From: UBA3839 sp963627995
GTDB taxonomy: Bacteria > Bacteroidota > Bacteroidia > Bacteroidales > Bacteroidaceae
Reading direction: 5' to 3'
NCBI GenBank assembly: GCA_963627995.1
Contig: CAVGCV010000009.1
Location: 1-64,000, forward strand
DNA length: 64,000 nucleotides
Shown here: piece after piece, positions 53,580 to 62,092 of the stretch
Numbering within the stretch: the first letter of the stretch is position 1
Layout of the letters: the number at the start of each line of letters is the position of its first letter
Made by a program: the position numbers and the translations under genes
Notes under the pieces: generated by a model
The model's input: only the letters and a program-made list of their open reading frames with translations
The model's database searches: none
Told to the model about the DNA's origin: nothing

Positions 53580-53804
53580 CAGCGATTCCGCACTCCTGGT
53601 TTTCAGCGACTTACAATCGTACTTCAATCCATTCGCGCAACGCGTCGCCCGACCCCCGCCACCCCCTCCGCGAGGCCGGCGGCAGGCGCAACGTGTTGCC
53701 GCAGCATGGATTCGCGCGCGGCCCACCGGGGAAACAGCCGCGCCGCATGACCAGGAACCGGCGGTTTTACAAGCGCCAGCCATCCGCGTTTCCCTATTTT
53801 TCCC

Positions 53805-53812
53805 TATTTTTG
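53805..53812 (+). promoter_or_regulatory. -7 element for the DUF4421 gene
   Basis: TATTTTTG, exact TAnnTTTG, 65 nt before the ATG at 53878. Confidence 0.5.
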
Positions 53813-53877
53813 CCCCCGTTTTTCACCTGGCGCGGACATCCGTGCCCGCGCCACCACCCAAACACCGACGCCTTTCC

Positions 53878-55059
53878 ATGAACAGGACACAAGTTCTCGC
53901 CGCCGGCACGCTCCTCACGGGGATGCTGGCGTTCCACACACAGGCGGCGGCGCAGAAGCGCCCGCGCAAGCCGCTGAAGGAGCTGCTCCAGACCGCCGAC
54001 AGCCTGCGCCTGCAAATGCGCCACGCCGCCGACAACGGACGGCTGCTCCAGTGGGGCGACTCGCTCCTGCGCGAGCGCCTGCACCGTGGCGACATCGACA
54101 GCACGCGCTACGAGCGGATGCACGAGCGGCTCGCCCGCTACGACCGCCAGCTCTTCAGCGCCGACTCGCTGCTTGCGCTGAACTACAGGAAGAAGAACCT
54201 CGACACGCTCTACGTCGGCCGCCCCGACACGCGCTGGACCGTCAAGCTGCGCGGCAACATATCGGGTGCGAAGCTCACCACCACCGGGCGCCGCGACGGC
54301 GCCGGCCACCGCGTCAGCGTCAAGTCCGACTACCGCGGCACGCTCAGCGTCAGCGCGGCCTACCGGGGGCTCGGGCTGGGCGTGGCGGTCAATCCGGCCA
54401 AGTTCGCCAACGAGAACAAGGACTTCGAGTTCAACCTCAACTCCTACGGCAACAAGATGGGCTTCGACATCGTATACCTCTCCTCCAACACGTACCACGG
54501 CAGCCAGACCATGGACGGCGCAACCACCGGCATCACGAAGGGCATGCTGCGGCAGAGCGCGCTGAACCTCAACTTCTACTACGCGTTCAGCCACCGCCGC
54601 TTCTCCTTTCCCGCCGCCTTCACGCAGAGCTACATCCAGCGGCGCAGCGCCGGCAGCTGGATGGCGGGCGCGAGTTTCGACGGCTCGGCAACCGACATCG
54701 CCGCCGACCCCGCCGCCGGCACGCCCGCGACGAAAATCAGGCTCGCCGAGCTTGCCGTCGGAGCGGGCTACGGCTACAACCTCGTCGCCGGCCGGCACTG
54801 GCTCCTCCACCTTTCCGCCCTGCCCACCCTCACGGTCTATTCGCACGACGACATGACCACCGGCGGCGCGAAGCAGCGCATGAAGTACACCTTCCCGTCC
54901 GCCATCATCACCGGGCGCGGCGCGGCAACCTACTCCTGGCGCAACAAGTTCGCGGGCCTCGTGATGGTCTACAACTATTCCGTTGCCGGCGACGAGGACC
55001 GCCTGCAAATGCGGCGCGAGAAGTGGCGCACACGGATGTTCTACGGATTCCGCTTCTGA
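53878..55059 (+). CDS. DUF4421 outer-membrane beta-barrel protein
   Basis: 393 residues with a signal peptide (residues 1-25, cut near QAAAQ). A charged helical segment (residues ~30-90) is followed by beta-strand alternation with LDTLYVGRPDTRWTVKLRGN, GLGVAVNPAK, FNLNSYGNKMGFDIVYLSS and the aromatic C-terminus MFYGFRF expected for Bam-inserted barrels. This matches the DUF4421 family of Bacteroidota. Function unknown. ATG 53878 is selected because the signal peptide begins there. Confidence 0.85.
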   Translation: MNRTQVLAAGTLLTGMLAFHTQAAAQKRPRKPLKELLQTADSLRLQMRHAADNGRLLQWGDSLLRERLHRGDIDSTRYERMHERLARYDRQLFSADSLLALNYRKKNLDTLYVGRPDTRWTVKLRGNISGAKLTTTGRRDGAGHRVSVKSDYRGTLSVSAAYRGLGLGVAVNPAKFANENKDFEFNLNSYGNKMGFDIVYLSSNTYHGSQTMDGATTGITKGMLRQSALNLNFYYAFSHRRFSFPAAFTQSYIQRRSAGSWMAGASFDGSATDIAADPAAGTPATKIRLAELAVGAGYGYNLVAGRHWLLHLSALPTLTVYSHDDMTTGGAKQRMKYTFPSAIITGRGAATYSWRNKFAGLVMVYNYSVAGDEDRLQMRREKWRTRMFYGFRF

Positions 55060-55104
55060 CCGCCACGCACAGCACGCCGCCACGGCAAAAAAAGAAGCAA
55101 ATCC

Positions 55105-55135
55105 TTTGCGCTTATGCCAAAAAGACTTAATTTTG
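55105..55135 (+). promoter_or_regulatory. Promoter of the sugar nucleotidyltransferase gene
   Basis: TTTG (55105-55108), 19 nt, TAATTTTG (55128-55135): exact -33/-7 pair. It starts 63 nt upstream of the chosen ATG (55198) and excludes the upstream start at 55114. Confidence 0.8.
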
Positions 55136-55197
55136 CCACAAACAGCAACGAACGACCGACTGGCATTTTTCATAAAACTATCATAAGCATTCATCCA

Positions 55198-56109
55198 ATG
55201 AAACCAACCCTTTTCCTACTCGCGGCCGGAATGGGCAGCCGCTACGGCGGGCTCAAGCAGCTCGACGGACTCGGCCCCAACGGAGAGACCATCATGGACT
55301 ACTCCATCTACGACGCCGTCCAGGCGGGCTTCGGCAAAATCGTGTGGGTCATCCGCAAGGATTTCGAAGACCAATTCCGCACACAGATTCTGTCGAAATA
55401 CGAAGATAAGATTCCGTGCGAGCTCTGCTTCCAGAGCATCGACGCACTCCCCGACGGGTTCACCTGCCCCGAGGGACGCACCAAGCCGTGGGGGACGAAC
55501 CACGCCGTGCTCATGGGCAAGGACGTGATCAAGGAGCCTTTCGCCGTCATCAACTGCGACGACTTCTACGGCCGCGACGCGTTCCAAACCGTCGGGAAGT
55601 TCCTCAGCGCGCTGCCCGAAGGCTCCGCCAACACCTACGCCATGGTGGGATTCCGCTGCTGCAACACGCTCAGCGAGAACGGAAGCGTGGCGCGCGGCGT
55701 GTGCGTCTACGACGCCCACCACCACCTCACCGACGTGGTGGAGCGCACCGAAATCATGCGCGTCGATGGCCCCATCTGCTACAAGGACGAAGAGGGGAAA
55801 TGGATTCCCCTCGAAGAGAACGTTCCCGTGTCGATGAACATGTGGGGCTTCACGCCCGACTACTTCGCCCACAGCGAGGCCTACTTCCGCGAGTTCCTCT
55901 CCGACCCCAAGAACATGGCGAACCTCAAGGCCGAGTTCTTCATCCCGCTCATGGTCAACAAGCTCATCAACGAGGGGACGAGCACGGTGGAAGTGCTCGA
56001 CACCACCTCCAAATGGTTCGGCGTGACCTACGCCGCCGACCGCGAGGCCACGGTCAAGCGCATCGCGCAGCTCGTGGCCGACGGGACGTATCCGCAGAAG
56101 CTCTGGTAA
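55198..56109 (+). CDS. NDP-sugar pyrophosphorylase-like nucleotidyltransferase
   Basis: 303 residues with the N-terminal nucleotidyltransferase motif LLAAGMGSRYGGLKQLDGLG (residues ~6-25) and an active-site aspartate pair in FAVINCDDFYGRDA near residue 118. It would activate a sugar-1-phosphate or a phosphorylated choline/alcohol with an NTP. The substrate is not evident; this type is frequently annotated simply as nucleotidyltransferase in Bacteroidota. Monocistronic, followed by a short hairpin (GTTTCCCC/GGGGAAAC at 56180-56197). Confidence 0.85.
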   Translation: MKPTLFLLAAGMGSRYGGLKQLDGLGPNGETIMDYSIYDAVQAGFGKIVWVIRKDFEDQFRTQILSKYEDKIPCELCFQSIDALPDGFTCPEGRTKPWGTNHAVLMGKDVIKEPFAVINCDDFYGRDAFQTVGKFLSALPEGSANTYAMVGFRCCNTLSENGSVARGVCVYDAHHHLTDVVERTEIMRVDGPICYKDEEGKWIPLEENVPVSMNMWGFTPDYFAHSEAYFREFLSDPKNMANLKAEFFIPLMVNKLINEGTSTVEVLDTTSKWFGVTYAADREATVKRIAQLVADGTYPQKLW

Positions 56110-56179
56110 AGAAGCGCACCGAACGACCCGGCTTACACACAGCCATTCGGCCCGCGAGCCGCAGTACTTCGGTCATTCC

Positions 56180-56249
56180 GTTTCCCCACGGGGAAACACT
56201 CTCTATTATTTATTTGGGGGATGTATTCCTTTCGCGAGGAATGCATCCC
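56180..56249 (+). promoter_or_regulatory. Two small hairpins and a -7-like box upstream of the SGNH gene
   Basis: GTTTCCCC/GGGGAAAC (56180-56197) could end the upstream transcript. TTTATTTG (56209-56216) is one mismatch from the -7 consensus. GGGATGTATTCCT (56218-56230) pairs with AGGAATGCATCCC (56237-56249) with one wobble, in the predicted 5' leader of the SGNH gene. Confidence 0.4.
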
Positions 56250-56268
56250 TTTCATTCCTACAACGGAC

Positions 56269-57780
56269 ATGCGCACCCACACCCGACACGCCGCGCCGCA
56301 GCGGAACGCCATCGGCACACTCCTGCTCGCCGCAGCGCACGCACTTCTCTGCAGCCTCGCGCCGCAAGCGGCGGCATACGGCGGCGGCGACCCGTCCGCG
56401 CCGCAGGCCGACCGCCCCAAGGCCGTGCTCTTCACCGACCGCGCCGCCACCGCCGCCGGCCTCGCCGCGCGAATCAGCCGGTCGGCCGGGCTCGACGTGT
56501 CCGTCTCCACGGCGTGCCAATACACCGACCCGCGCGCCGGCGGAGCGGCGGAACGCGCCATCCTGTCCGACCCGCGCCTGCGCGCAGCCCCCGCCGCCGT
56601 CCTGCTCCAGCTGGGCTGCGGCGCGCCCCCCGACCCCGTCGCCGGCGGCGAGGACGCATGGCTGGCGCACTACTCGCAGACCCTCTTCGACTTCCCCACG
56701 GGCAACGTCTGCACCCTCACGGGCAAGCTCATGCGCCACAAGCGCATCGCCGTCGCGCGCGACCAAGTCGCCGCCGCCGACCTCGCCGGCAGCATCTTCC
56801 GCATCGTCGCCGGCCTGCGGCGGCAATGCCCCGACACGCGCGTGTTCCTCCTCTCCCCCTCCCTCGCCGCCGACGCGCCGCAGCCGCCCGCCACCGACGC
56901 GCAGCTGCGGCTCGTGGCACAAATGCTCTGCGTCCCCTACGTCGCCAGCCCCGACAGCGACCTCGCCCCCTACGCCTTCGTCTGGGACAGGGAGTCGCCG
57001 CGCCCGCAGCTCGGGCGCGTGCTCATCCTCGGCGACAGCTACAGCGAGCAGCGGCGGTGGACGGACGCGCTGGAAGACCTCTGCGACGCGCGCCTCGTCA
57101 ATCTCGGCGTGGGCAGCGCCACGCTGCGCGACCGCCACGACCACACCGCGTCGGCCTACACCTCGCGCCCCGTGAAGACCGACAGCCAGGGCAACCGCAA
57201 CACCCTCGCCTGCCAGCTCGAGCAGCTCAAGCGCCTGCTCCGGGGAGGCGGCGACAGCGGCGAGCCGGTGCTCGCGCCGAACTACCAGCCCGACGCCATC
57301 GTCATCGAGGGCGGGACGAACGACAGTCCCGACCCCGACGACGTGGAGGCCCGCTACGCCGACAGTGCGACGCAGGCCGACCGCACCACGTTCGTCGGCG
57401 CGCTCGCCCACCTCGCCGCCGAGCTGCGCGCGCTCTTCCCCGCGGCGCGAATCTACGCCGCCACGCCCTCCGGCCTCTACTACGGACACACCGACGCTCC
57501 GTTCGACTACATCCGCAAAGCCCGGCAAATCCGGCGCGCGGCGCGGCTGCTCCACATTCGCACCATCGACTGGGACCGCGAAGGCCGCCTCAGCTTCGTC
57601 TTCAACAACGCGCGCGGAACGGGCGACGGCACACTCGCGCGACCCTTCCGCTACAACGCGGCGACCGACGAGACGCGCGACCTGCTCCACCCCAACGAGC
57701 GCGGCGGGCGCTTCCTCGCCGAATGCGCGCTGAAGGCACTGCGCGCCCCCATCCACACCGACGCGACAAACCATCCATAA
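56269..57780 (+). CDS. Secreted SGNH/GDSL-type hydrolase, long N-terminal region
   Basis: 503 residues. Signal peptide from MRTHTRHA to about AAAYG (residues 1-37). The C-terminal half is an SGNH esterase: block I VLILGDSYSE near 248, block III EGGTNDSPD near 346, and the Asp/His pair in LLHPNERGGRFLAE near 470. The first half (RPKAVLFTDRA...LLQLGCGAP) has a similar alternating fold but lacks catalytic motifs, so it may be a decayed second SGNH-like domain. ATG 56269 is chosen for the signal peptide; ATG 56221 would add 16 residues. Substrate unknown. Confidence 0.8.
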   Translation: MRTHTRHAAPQRNAIGTLLLAAAHALLCSLAPQAAAYGGGDPSAPQADRPKAVLFTDRAATAAGLAARISRSAGLDVSVSTACQYTDPRAGGAAERAILSDPRLRAAPAAVLLQLGCGAPPDPVAGGEDAWLAHYSQTLFDFPTGNVCTLTGKLMRHKRIAVARDQVAAADLAGSIFRIVAGLRRQCPDTRVFLLSPSLAADAPQPPATDAQLRLVAQMLCVPYVASPDSDLAPYAFVWDRESPRPQLGRVLILGDSYSEQRRWTDALEDLCDARLVNLGVGSATLRDRHDHTASAYTSRPVKTDSQGNRNTLACQLEQLKRLLRGGGDSGEPVLAPNYQPDAIVIEGGTNDSPDPDDVEARYADSATQADRTTFVGALAHLAAELRALFPAARIYAATPSGLYYGHTDAPFDYIRKARQIRRAARLLHIRTIDWDREGRLSFVFNNARGTGDGTLARPFRYNAATDETRDLLHPNERGGRFLAECALKALRAPIHTDATNHP

Positions 57781-57784
57781 CGCC

Positions 57785-58978
57785 ATGATTATCCGCTGCC
57801 CACACTGCAAGCAGTTCTTCAACGCCGACATCGACCACGCGACCGAGGCCGGCACCATCCGCTGCACCCTTTGCAGCCACGACATCCCGTTCGGCCTGCG
57901 CACCGTCTCCGAAAACGGCGCCACCACCATCGTCGCCGCGCCACCGGCCGCCGAGCCATCCGCGCCCCCCACGCCCGCCTGCGACACCCCCGCCTACGGC
58001 GAGCCGCTGTCCACGCCCAATCCGGCGGCAGCGGAAACGCCCGCGCGCCCCGCCGAGCCGCCCGAGCCGGCACAGCCCGGCCTCCCGGACGGCGAGCCCC
58101 AGGCAGCCGAACAGCCCGCGCCCGCCGAGCCCTACCAGCCCTACATCCCCTACGGCTACGCGTCGCAGCCACAGCCCGCCTACGCACCCGTCTACGAGCC
58201 GCAGCAGCCGCCGCAGCCGCCCCGCGCGCAGGCCGCCCCCAAGAAGCCAGGAAACAACGGCTGCATGCTGGCAACCTGCCTCACGCTCTCCGCGCTGGTC
58301 GTCGCCGTCCTCGCCCTGCTGGGCTACTTCCTCTACGTCGGCACGCATTCCACTTCCTCAACAGCGGACGGCTACGGCGCGGACGCCTTCGCGGCGGATA
58401 CCGCCGCAGTGGAAGAAGTGGTGGACAGCGTTGTCGCCGACGACCCGACATTCCTGCTCGGCCAGCCCGTCGACCTCGGGCTGAGCGTGCGCTGGGCGAG
58501 CTGCAACGTCGGCGCAAGCAGCGGCCACCTTGGCGGCTGGCTGTGCGGCTGGGGCGCGGAGAGCGCCGCCGTCACCAGCACCGACCTCGACGACTATCCG
58601 TCCGCCAATCCGCCCGCCAGCATCAGCGGAACGGGGCACGACCTCGCCGCCAGCATGTGGGGGGCGGGCTGGCGCACGCCCACAGTCGCAGAAATGGACG
58701 AGCTCGTCCAGCAATGCGCGTGGGAAGCCGACACCGAGGACGGCGTGCAGGGATGCCGCGCCACCGCCCCGAACGGGAACAGCATATTCTTCCCCTACAA
58801 CGGCTACTACGTGGGGACAGACCACTACCGGGAGAACAGGGGAGCCTACGTGTGGAGCGGCAGCATCAGCGACGAGGACACGAGGAACGCGTTCTGCCTC
58901 AAAATCGAAGGAGACTCCGTCTACCTGCGCGCCGACCTCCGCTACAAGTCGTTCTCCATCCGCCCCGTGTGCGAATAG
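57785..58978 (+). CDS. Zinc-ribbon, proline-rich, membrane protein with FISUMP-type domain
   Basis: 397 residues in four parts: an N-terminal zinc ribbon (CPHCKQ at 5-10 and CTLCSH at 28-33); a Pro/Ala-rich linker (residues ~55-155); one membrane helix (LTLSALVVAVLALLGYFLYV, ~166-185); and a C-terminal domain (from VDLGLSVRWASCNVG to SFSIRPVCE) like the FISUMP domain of surface proteins. So a cytoplasmic zinc ribbon would be linked to an external domain. It starts 4 nt after the SGNH gene, so the two are probably co-translated. Function not known. Confidence 0.75.
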   Translation: MIIRCPHCKQFFNADIDHATEAGTIRCTLCSHDIPFGLRTVSENGATTIVAAPPAAEPSAPPTPACDTPAYGEPLSTPNPAAAETPARPAEPPEPAQPGLPDGEPQAAEQPAPAEPYQPYIPYGYASQPQPAYAPVYEPQQPPQPPRAQAAPKKPGNNGCMLATCLTLSALVVAVLALLGYFLYVGTHSTSSTADGYGADAFAADTAAVEEVVDSVVADDPTFLLGQPVDLGLSVRWASCNVGASSGHLGGWLCGWGAESAAVTSTDLDDYPSANPPASISGTGHDLAASMWGAGWRTPTVAEMDELVQQCAWEADTEDGVQGCRATAPNGNSIFFPYNGYYVGTDHYRENRGAYVWSGSISDEDTRNAFCLKIEGDSVYLRADLRYKSFSIRPVCE

Positions 58979-58992
58979 CCCCTCCTCCCCAC

Positions 58993-59040
58993 GCGCGAAA
59001 GGCGCGGACCGCCGGCACCGGCAGTCCGCGCCTTTCGCGC
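58993..59040. terminator. Bidirectional terminator hairpin
   Basis: GCGCGAAAGGCGCGGAC (58993-59009) is the exact inverse of 59024-59040; 14-nt loop; between convergent genes. Confidence 0.8.
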
Positions 59041-59084
59041 TTTCCGTCGCCCGCGCCCGCCGCAGGGGCGCGGGCGCGGCGCGC

Positions 59085-60185
59085 TCACCGGTGCGTGCGC
59101 ACGCGCTCCGGGGGGGGCAGCTCGGCGTTGCGCCGCGCCACCTGCTCCGCCACGCGGGCGGCCAGGGCGACGAACGCCGCGCCTGCCGGCGAAGCGGGGT
59201 CGAGCGCGGCCGGCACGCCCGCGTCGCCGCCCTCGCACACGTCCTGCACCAGCGGCACCTGCGCCAGCAGCGGCACGCCCAGTTCCCCGGCCAGCCGCGC
59301 GCACCCGCCGTTTCCGAACACGAAGTACCGCTCGTCGGGGTGGCGCGCCGGCGTGAACCACGCCATGTTCTCGACAAGCCCGAGGATGGGCACGTTCACC
59401 TTGTCGTTGGTGTACATGTTGATGCCCTTGCGCGCGTCGGCCAGGGCCACCTCCTGCGGCGTCGACACCACCACCGCGCCCGTGATGCCGAGCGTCTGGA
59501 GCAGCGTGAGGTGGATGTCGCTGGTGCCCGGCGGGGTGTCGATCAGGAAGTAGTCGAGGTCGCCCCACGCCGCGTCGCCAATCAGCTGGCGCAGCGCGTT
59601 GCTCGCCATCGCGCCGCGCCAGAGCGTGGCCTGCGAGGGGTCGACGAAGAATCCTATCGAGAGCAGCTTCACGCCGTACTTCTCCACCGGCACGATTACG
59701 TCGCGCCCGCCCGCCTGCTCGGCGCAGGGGCGCGCGTCCTCCACCTGGAACATCTTCGGGACGGACGGCCCGAAGATGTCGGCGTCGAGCAGGCCCACGC
59801 GGTAGCCCATCCGGGCCAGCGCGATGGCGAGGTTGGCCGCCACCGTGCTCTTGCCGACGCCGCCCTTGCCGCTCGCCACGGCCACCACGTTGGCGACCCC
59901 CGGCAGCAGCTTGTCCGCCTCGGGCGGCAGCTCCGTGCGCGACTCGGTCTTCACCTCGACGGACACGCCGCGCCCCACGTGCGCGTGGATGGCGGCCTCG
60001 GCGGCGCGCGCCATCGACGCGCGGAACGGGTCGGTGGGCTTGGGGAAGACCAGCGTGAACGACACGCGCGCGCCGTCGATGCGCACGTCGTCCGCCAACA
60101 TGTCGTTCTCAATCAGGCTCTTGCCATTGCCCGGGTAGCGCACCGTCGCCAGCGCCTCCCTGATCAGATTCGGATAGATTGTCAT
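59085..60185 (-). CDS. mrp: Mrp/NBP35-type iron-sulfur carrier P-loop ATPase
   Basis: 366 residues. An N-terminal FSCA/DUF59 domain (residues 1-85) is followed by the Mrp ATPase with deviant Walker A SGKGGVGKST at 105-114, LLDADIFGPSVPKM near 133, and DTPPGTSDIHLT near 215. The CxxC pair seen in many Mrp proteins after VENMAWF is absent (replaced by TPARHPDERYF), as in several Bacteroidota. It may load Fe-S clusters. ATG 60185 (MTIYPNLIREAL) is used rather than the longer frame. Confidence 0.92.
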   Translation of the reverse strand: MTIYPNLIREALATVRYPGNGKSLIENDMLADDVRIDGARVSFTLVFPKPTDPFRASMARAAEAAIHAHVGRGVSVEVKTESRTELPPEADKLLPGVANVVAVASGKGGVGKSTVAANLAIALARMGYRVGLLDADIFGPSVPKMFQVEDARPCAEQAGGRDVIVPVEKYGVKLLSIGFFVDPSQATLWRGAMASNALRQLIGDAAWGDLDYFLIDTPPGTSDIHLTLLQTLGITGAVVVSTPQEVALADARKGINMYTNDKVNVPILGLVENMAWFTPARHPDERYFVFGNGGCARLAGELGVPLLAQVPLVQDVCEGGDAGVPAALDPASPAGAAFVALAARVAEQVARRNAELPPPERVRTHR

Positions 60186-60211
60186 CGCTTGAGATTTCGG
60201 TTTACGGACTG

Positions 60212-60219
60212 CAAACTTA
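60212..60219 (-). promoter_or_regulatory. -7 element for mrp
   Basis: Minus-strand TAAGTTTG, exact TAnnTTTG, 27 nt before the mrp start. Confidence 0.5.
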
Positions 60220-60327
60220 CGAAAAATGCGCGACACGCGCAACCGCCGCGCCGGCGCGGGGCGGCCCGCGCGCCGCGTAGCCGCTGGAAGCGCGCCGAAG
60301 AACTTCCTTTGGCGCGCCGAAAAGTGG

Positions 60328-60386
60328 AAGTCGCGTCGTGGTTCGTGGAGAGCACGTCGCGATTTCCACGAACCACGACGCGACTT
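60328..60386. repeat. 22-bp perfect inverted repeat
   Basis: Arms 60328-60349 and 60365-60386 are exact inverses with a 15-nt spacer; part of the second arm (CGAACCACGACG) recurs directly at 60390-60401 as GCGAACCACGACG. Confidence 0.9.
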
Positions 60387-60408
60387 GTGCGAACCACGAC
60401 GTGGTTTT

Positions 60409-60496
60409 GAGTTTCCGGCGCGGAGAAGCGGACTTTCCGGCGCGGGGACAAGGACTTTTCAGTGCGGGAACAGGGACTTTCCGGCACGGCCCGCGC
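60409..60496 (+). repeat. Four imperfect 22-bp tandem repeats
   Basis: Units start at 60409, 60431, 60453 and 60475; best unit GACTTTCCGGCGCGGGGACA plus AG. Units 1 and 2 share most positions; unit 3 has several changes; unit 4 diverges in its second half. A related inverted unit lies at about 60301-60330 (ACTTTTCGGCGCGCC on the minus strand). The intergenic stretch 60220-60613 is therefore almost wholly repeat. Confidence 0.8.
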
Positions 60497-60613
60497 GACT
60501 CCGGGGCGCGCGGGGCGCACCGCGCCGGCGCGGACGCGGCAGGTGGCGTGCGCGCGGCGGCGGGGACGGGTGTCCGCGCGCGGGGCGTGGGGGACGCGCG
60601 CGGGCGGCGTGCG

Positions 60614-62083
60614 TCAGAAGCTGGAATAGATGAAGGGCTGCACGCTGTCCATGCTCGCGTCGACGGCGGCTTGCGCGGCCAGCGCGAAGGCGAGCCACTT
60701 GACGAGCAGCGGGGCGCGCACGAAGCGGGCGCGCAGCCGCCCCCAGCGGCGCGGGCTGACGAGCTGGGCGGCGAGGCCGGCGGCGAGCAGCGACGCGAGC
60801 AGGGGGCGCGCCGTGGCGAAGGCGAGCAGCTCGGACGGCGCGAATCCGCCGCCCAGCTGGCGGAAGACGGCGGCGGCGGTGGCGAGGTCGGGCGCGCGGA
60901 AGAGCACCCACGCGGCGGCGACGAACGCAAACGTGAGCGTCCACGAGAGCGCGCGCACGGGCCACGCGTCGGGCAGGCGGCGCAGCAGCGGCAGGGCGAG
61001 CTTGTGGGCCGCCAGCCCCGCGCCGTGCGCCGCGCCCCACAGGACGAACATCCACGACGCGCCGTGCCACAGGCCGGCCAGCAGCATGGTGGCGAGGCAG
61101 TTGCGGAGCATGGGGAGGGTGCCGTGCCGGTTGCCGCCCAGGGGGATGTAGACGTAGTCGCGGAACCACGTGGAGAGGGAGATGTGCCACCGCCGCCAGA
61201 ATTCGGTGAGGCTGCGCGCGCGGTAGGGGTGGGCGAAGTTGTCGGGGAGGCGGATGCCCACCAGCGCGGCCAGCCCGATGCTGATGTCGCTGTAGCCGGA
61301 GAAGTCGCAGTAGATCTGGATGGCGTAGCCGGCGACGGCGGCGGCGTTCTCCGCGCCCGAGTAGGCCGCGGGGTCGTCGAACACCCAGTCGGCGAACTGC
61401 GCCACGTGGTCGGCGACGAGGCACTTCTTGAGCACGCCGGCGATGATGAGCCAGAGCCCCGCGTAGACGGCGCGGCCGGAGATGCGGCGCGCGCGCGACA
61501 GCTGCGGGAAGAACTGCGGCGCGCGCGCGATGGGGCCGGCGAGCAGCAGGGGGAAGAAGGTGAGGAAGAAGGTGTACTCGAGGAGCGTGACGGGGCGGTC
61601 GAACCGCCGCCGGTAGACGTCGGCGCAATAGCCGATGGCCTGGAACGTGTAGAAGCTGATGCCGACGGGCAGGAGCAGCTCGAGCGGGCGGAAGCGGCAG
61701 GCGAGCAGGTCGCTGGCCGTGGCGAGGAGGAAGTCGGTGTACTTGAAGAAGAGCAGCGGGGCGAGGGCGAGGGCGAGGGCGAGGGCGAGCAGCCGGCGGC
61801 GCGCGCGGGCGCTGTCCGTGCGCTGCATCCGCCGCGCGAGCCACCACGTGGCGGCGGTCGTGGCGGGGAGGAGCAGCATGAGCGCCCCGTTGGCCTTGAA
61901 GGCGCAGAAGAGGTTGAAGCCGACGACGTAGGCCAGCTGGGCGCAGCGGCTGCGGCGGCGCAGGAGGAGGAGGCCGTCGTAGAAGACGACGAACAGAATC
62001 CAGAAGCCGACGGAGCAGAGGACGAACGGCGCGGACGGCGTGGTGAGGTAGTGCCAGAGCTGTGGGAGTGCGGAGTGGAGCAT
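60614..62083 (-). CDS. MBOAT-family O-acyltransferase (AlgI-like)
   Basis: 489 residues, about 11 membrane helices. MBOAT signatures: LLPVGISFYTFQAIGYCADV near residue 140, IQIYCDFSGYSDISIGLAAL near 254, FWRRWHISLSTWFRDYVYIP near 290, and the catalytic histidine in LAGLWHGASWMFVLWG near 334. It should move acyl (commonly acetyl) groups across the inner membrane onto a surface glycan. It is 9 nt downstream of an SGNH gene, the usual partner that completes transfer. Glycan target unknown. Confidence 0.92.
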   Translation of the reverse strand: MLHSALPQLWHYLTTPSAPFVLCSVGFWILFVVFYDGLLLLRRRSRCAQLAYVVGFNLFCAFKANGALMLLLPATTAATWWLARRMQRTDSARARRRLLALALALALAPLLFFKYTDFLLATASDLLACRFRPLELLLPVGISFYTFQAIGYCADVYRRRFDRPVTLLEYTFFLTFFPLLLAGPIARAPQFFPQLSRARRISGRAVYAGLWLIIAGVLKKCLVADHVAQFADWVFDDPAAYSGAENAAAVAGYAIQIYCDFSGYSDISIGLAALVGIRLPDNFAHPYRARSLTEFWRRWHISLSTWFRDYVYIPLGGNRHGTLPMLRNCLATMLLAGLWHGASWMFVLWGAAHGAGLAAHKLALPLLRRLPDAWPVRALSWTLTFAFVAAAWVLFRAPDLATAAAVFRQLGGGFAPSELLAFATARPLLASLLAAGLAAQLVSPRRWGRLRARFVRAPLLVKWLAFALAAQAAVDASMDSVQPFIYSSF

Positions 62084-62092
62084 CGGCGCGCG

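Noticed and set aside
56206..57987. 593-codon minus-strand frame opposite the SGNH gene
   Set aside because: Val/Gly/Arg-rich shadow; the plus strand has a signal peptide and SGNH motifs.
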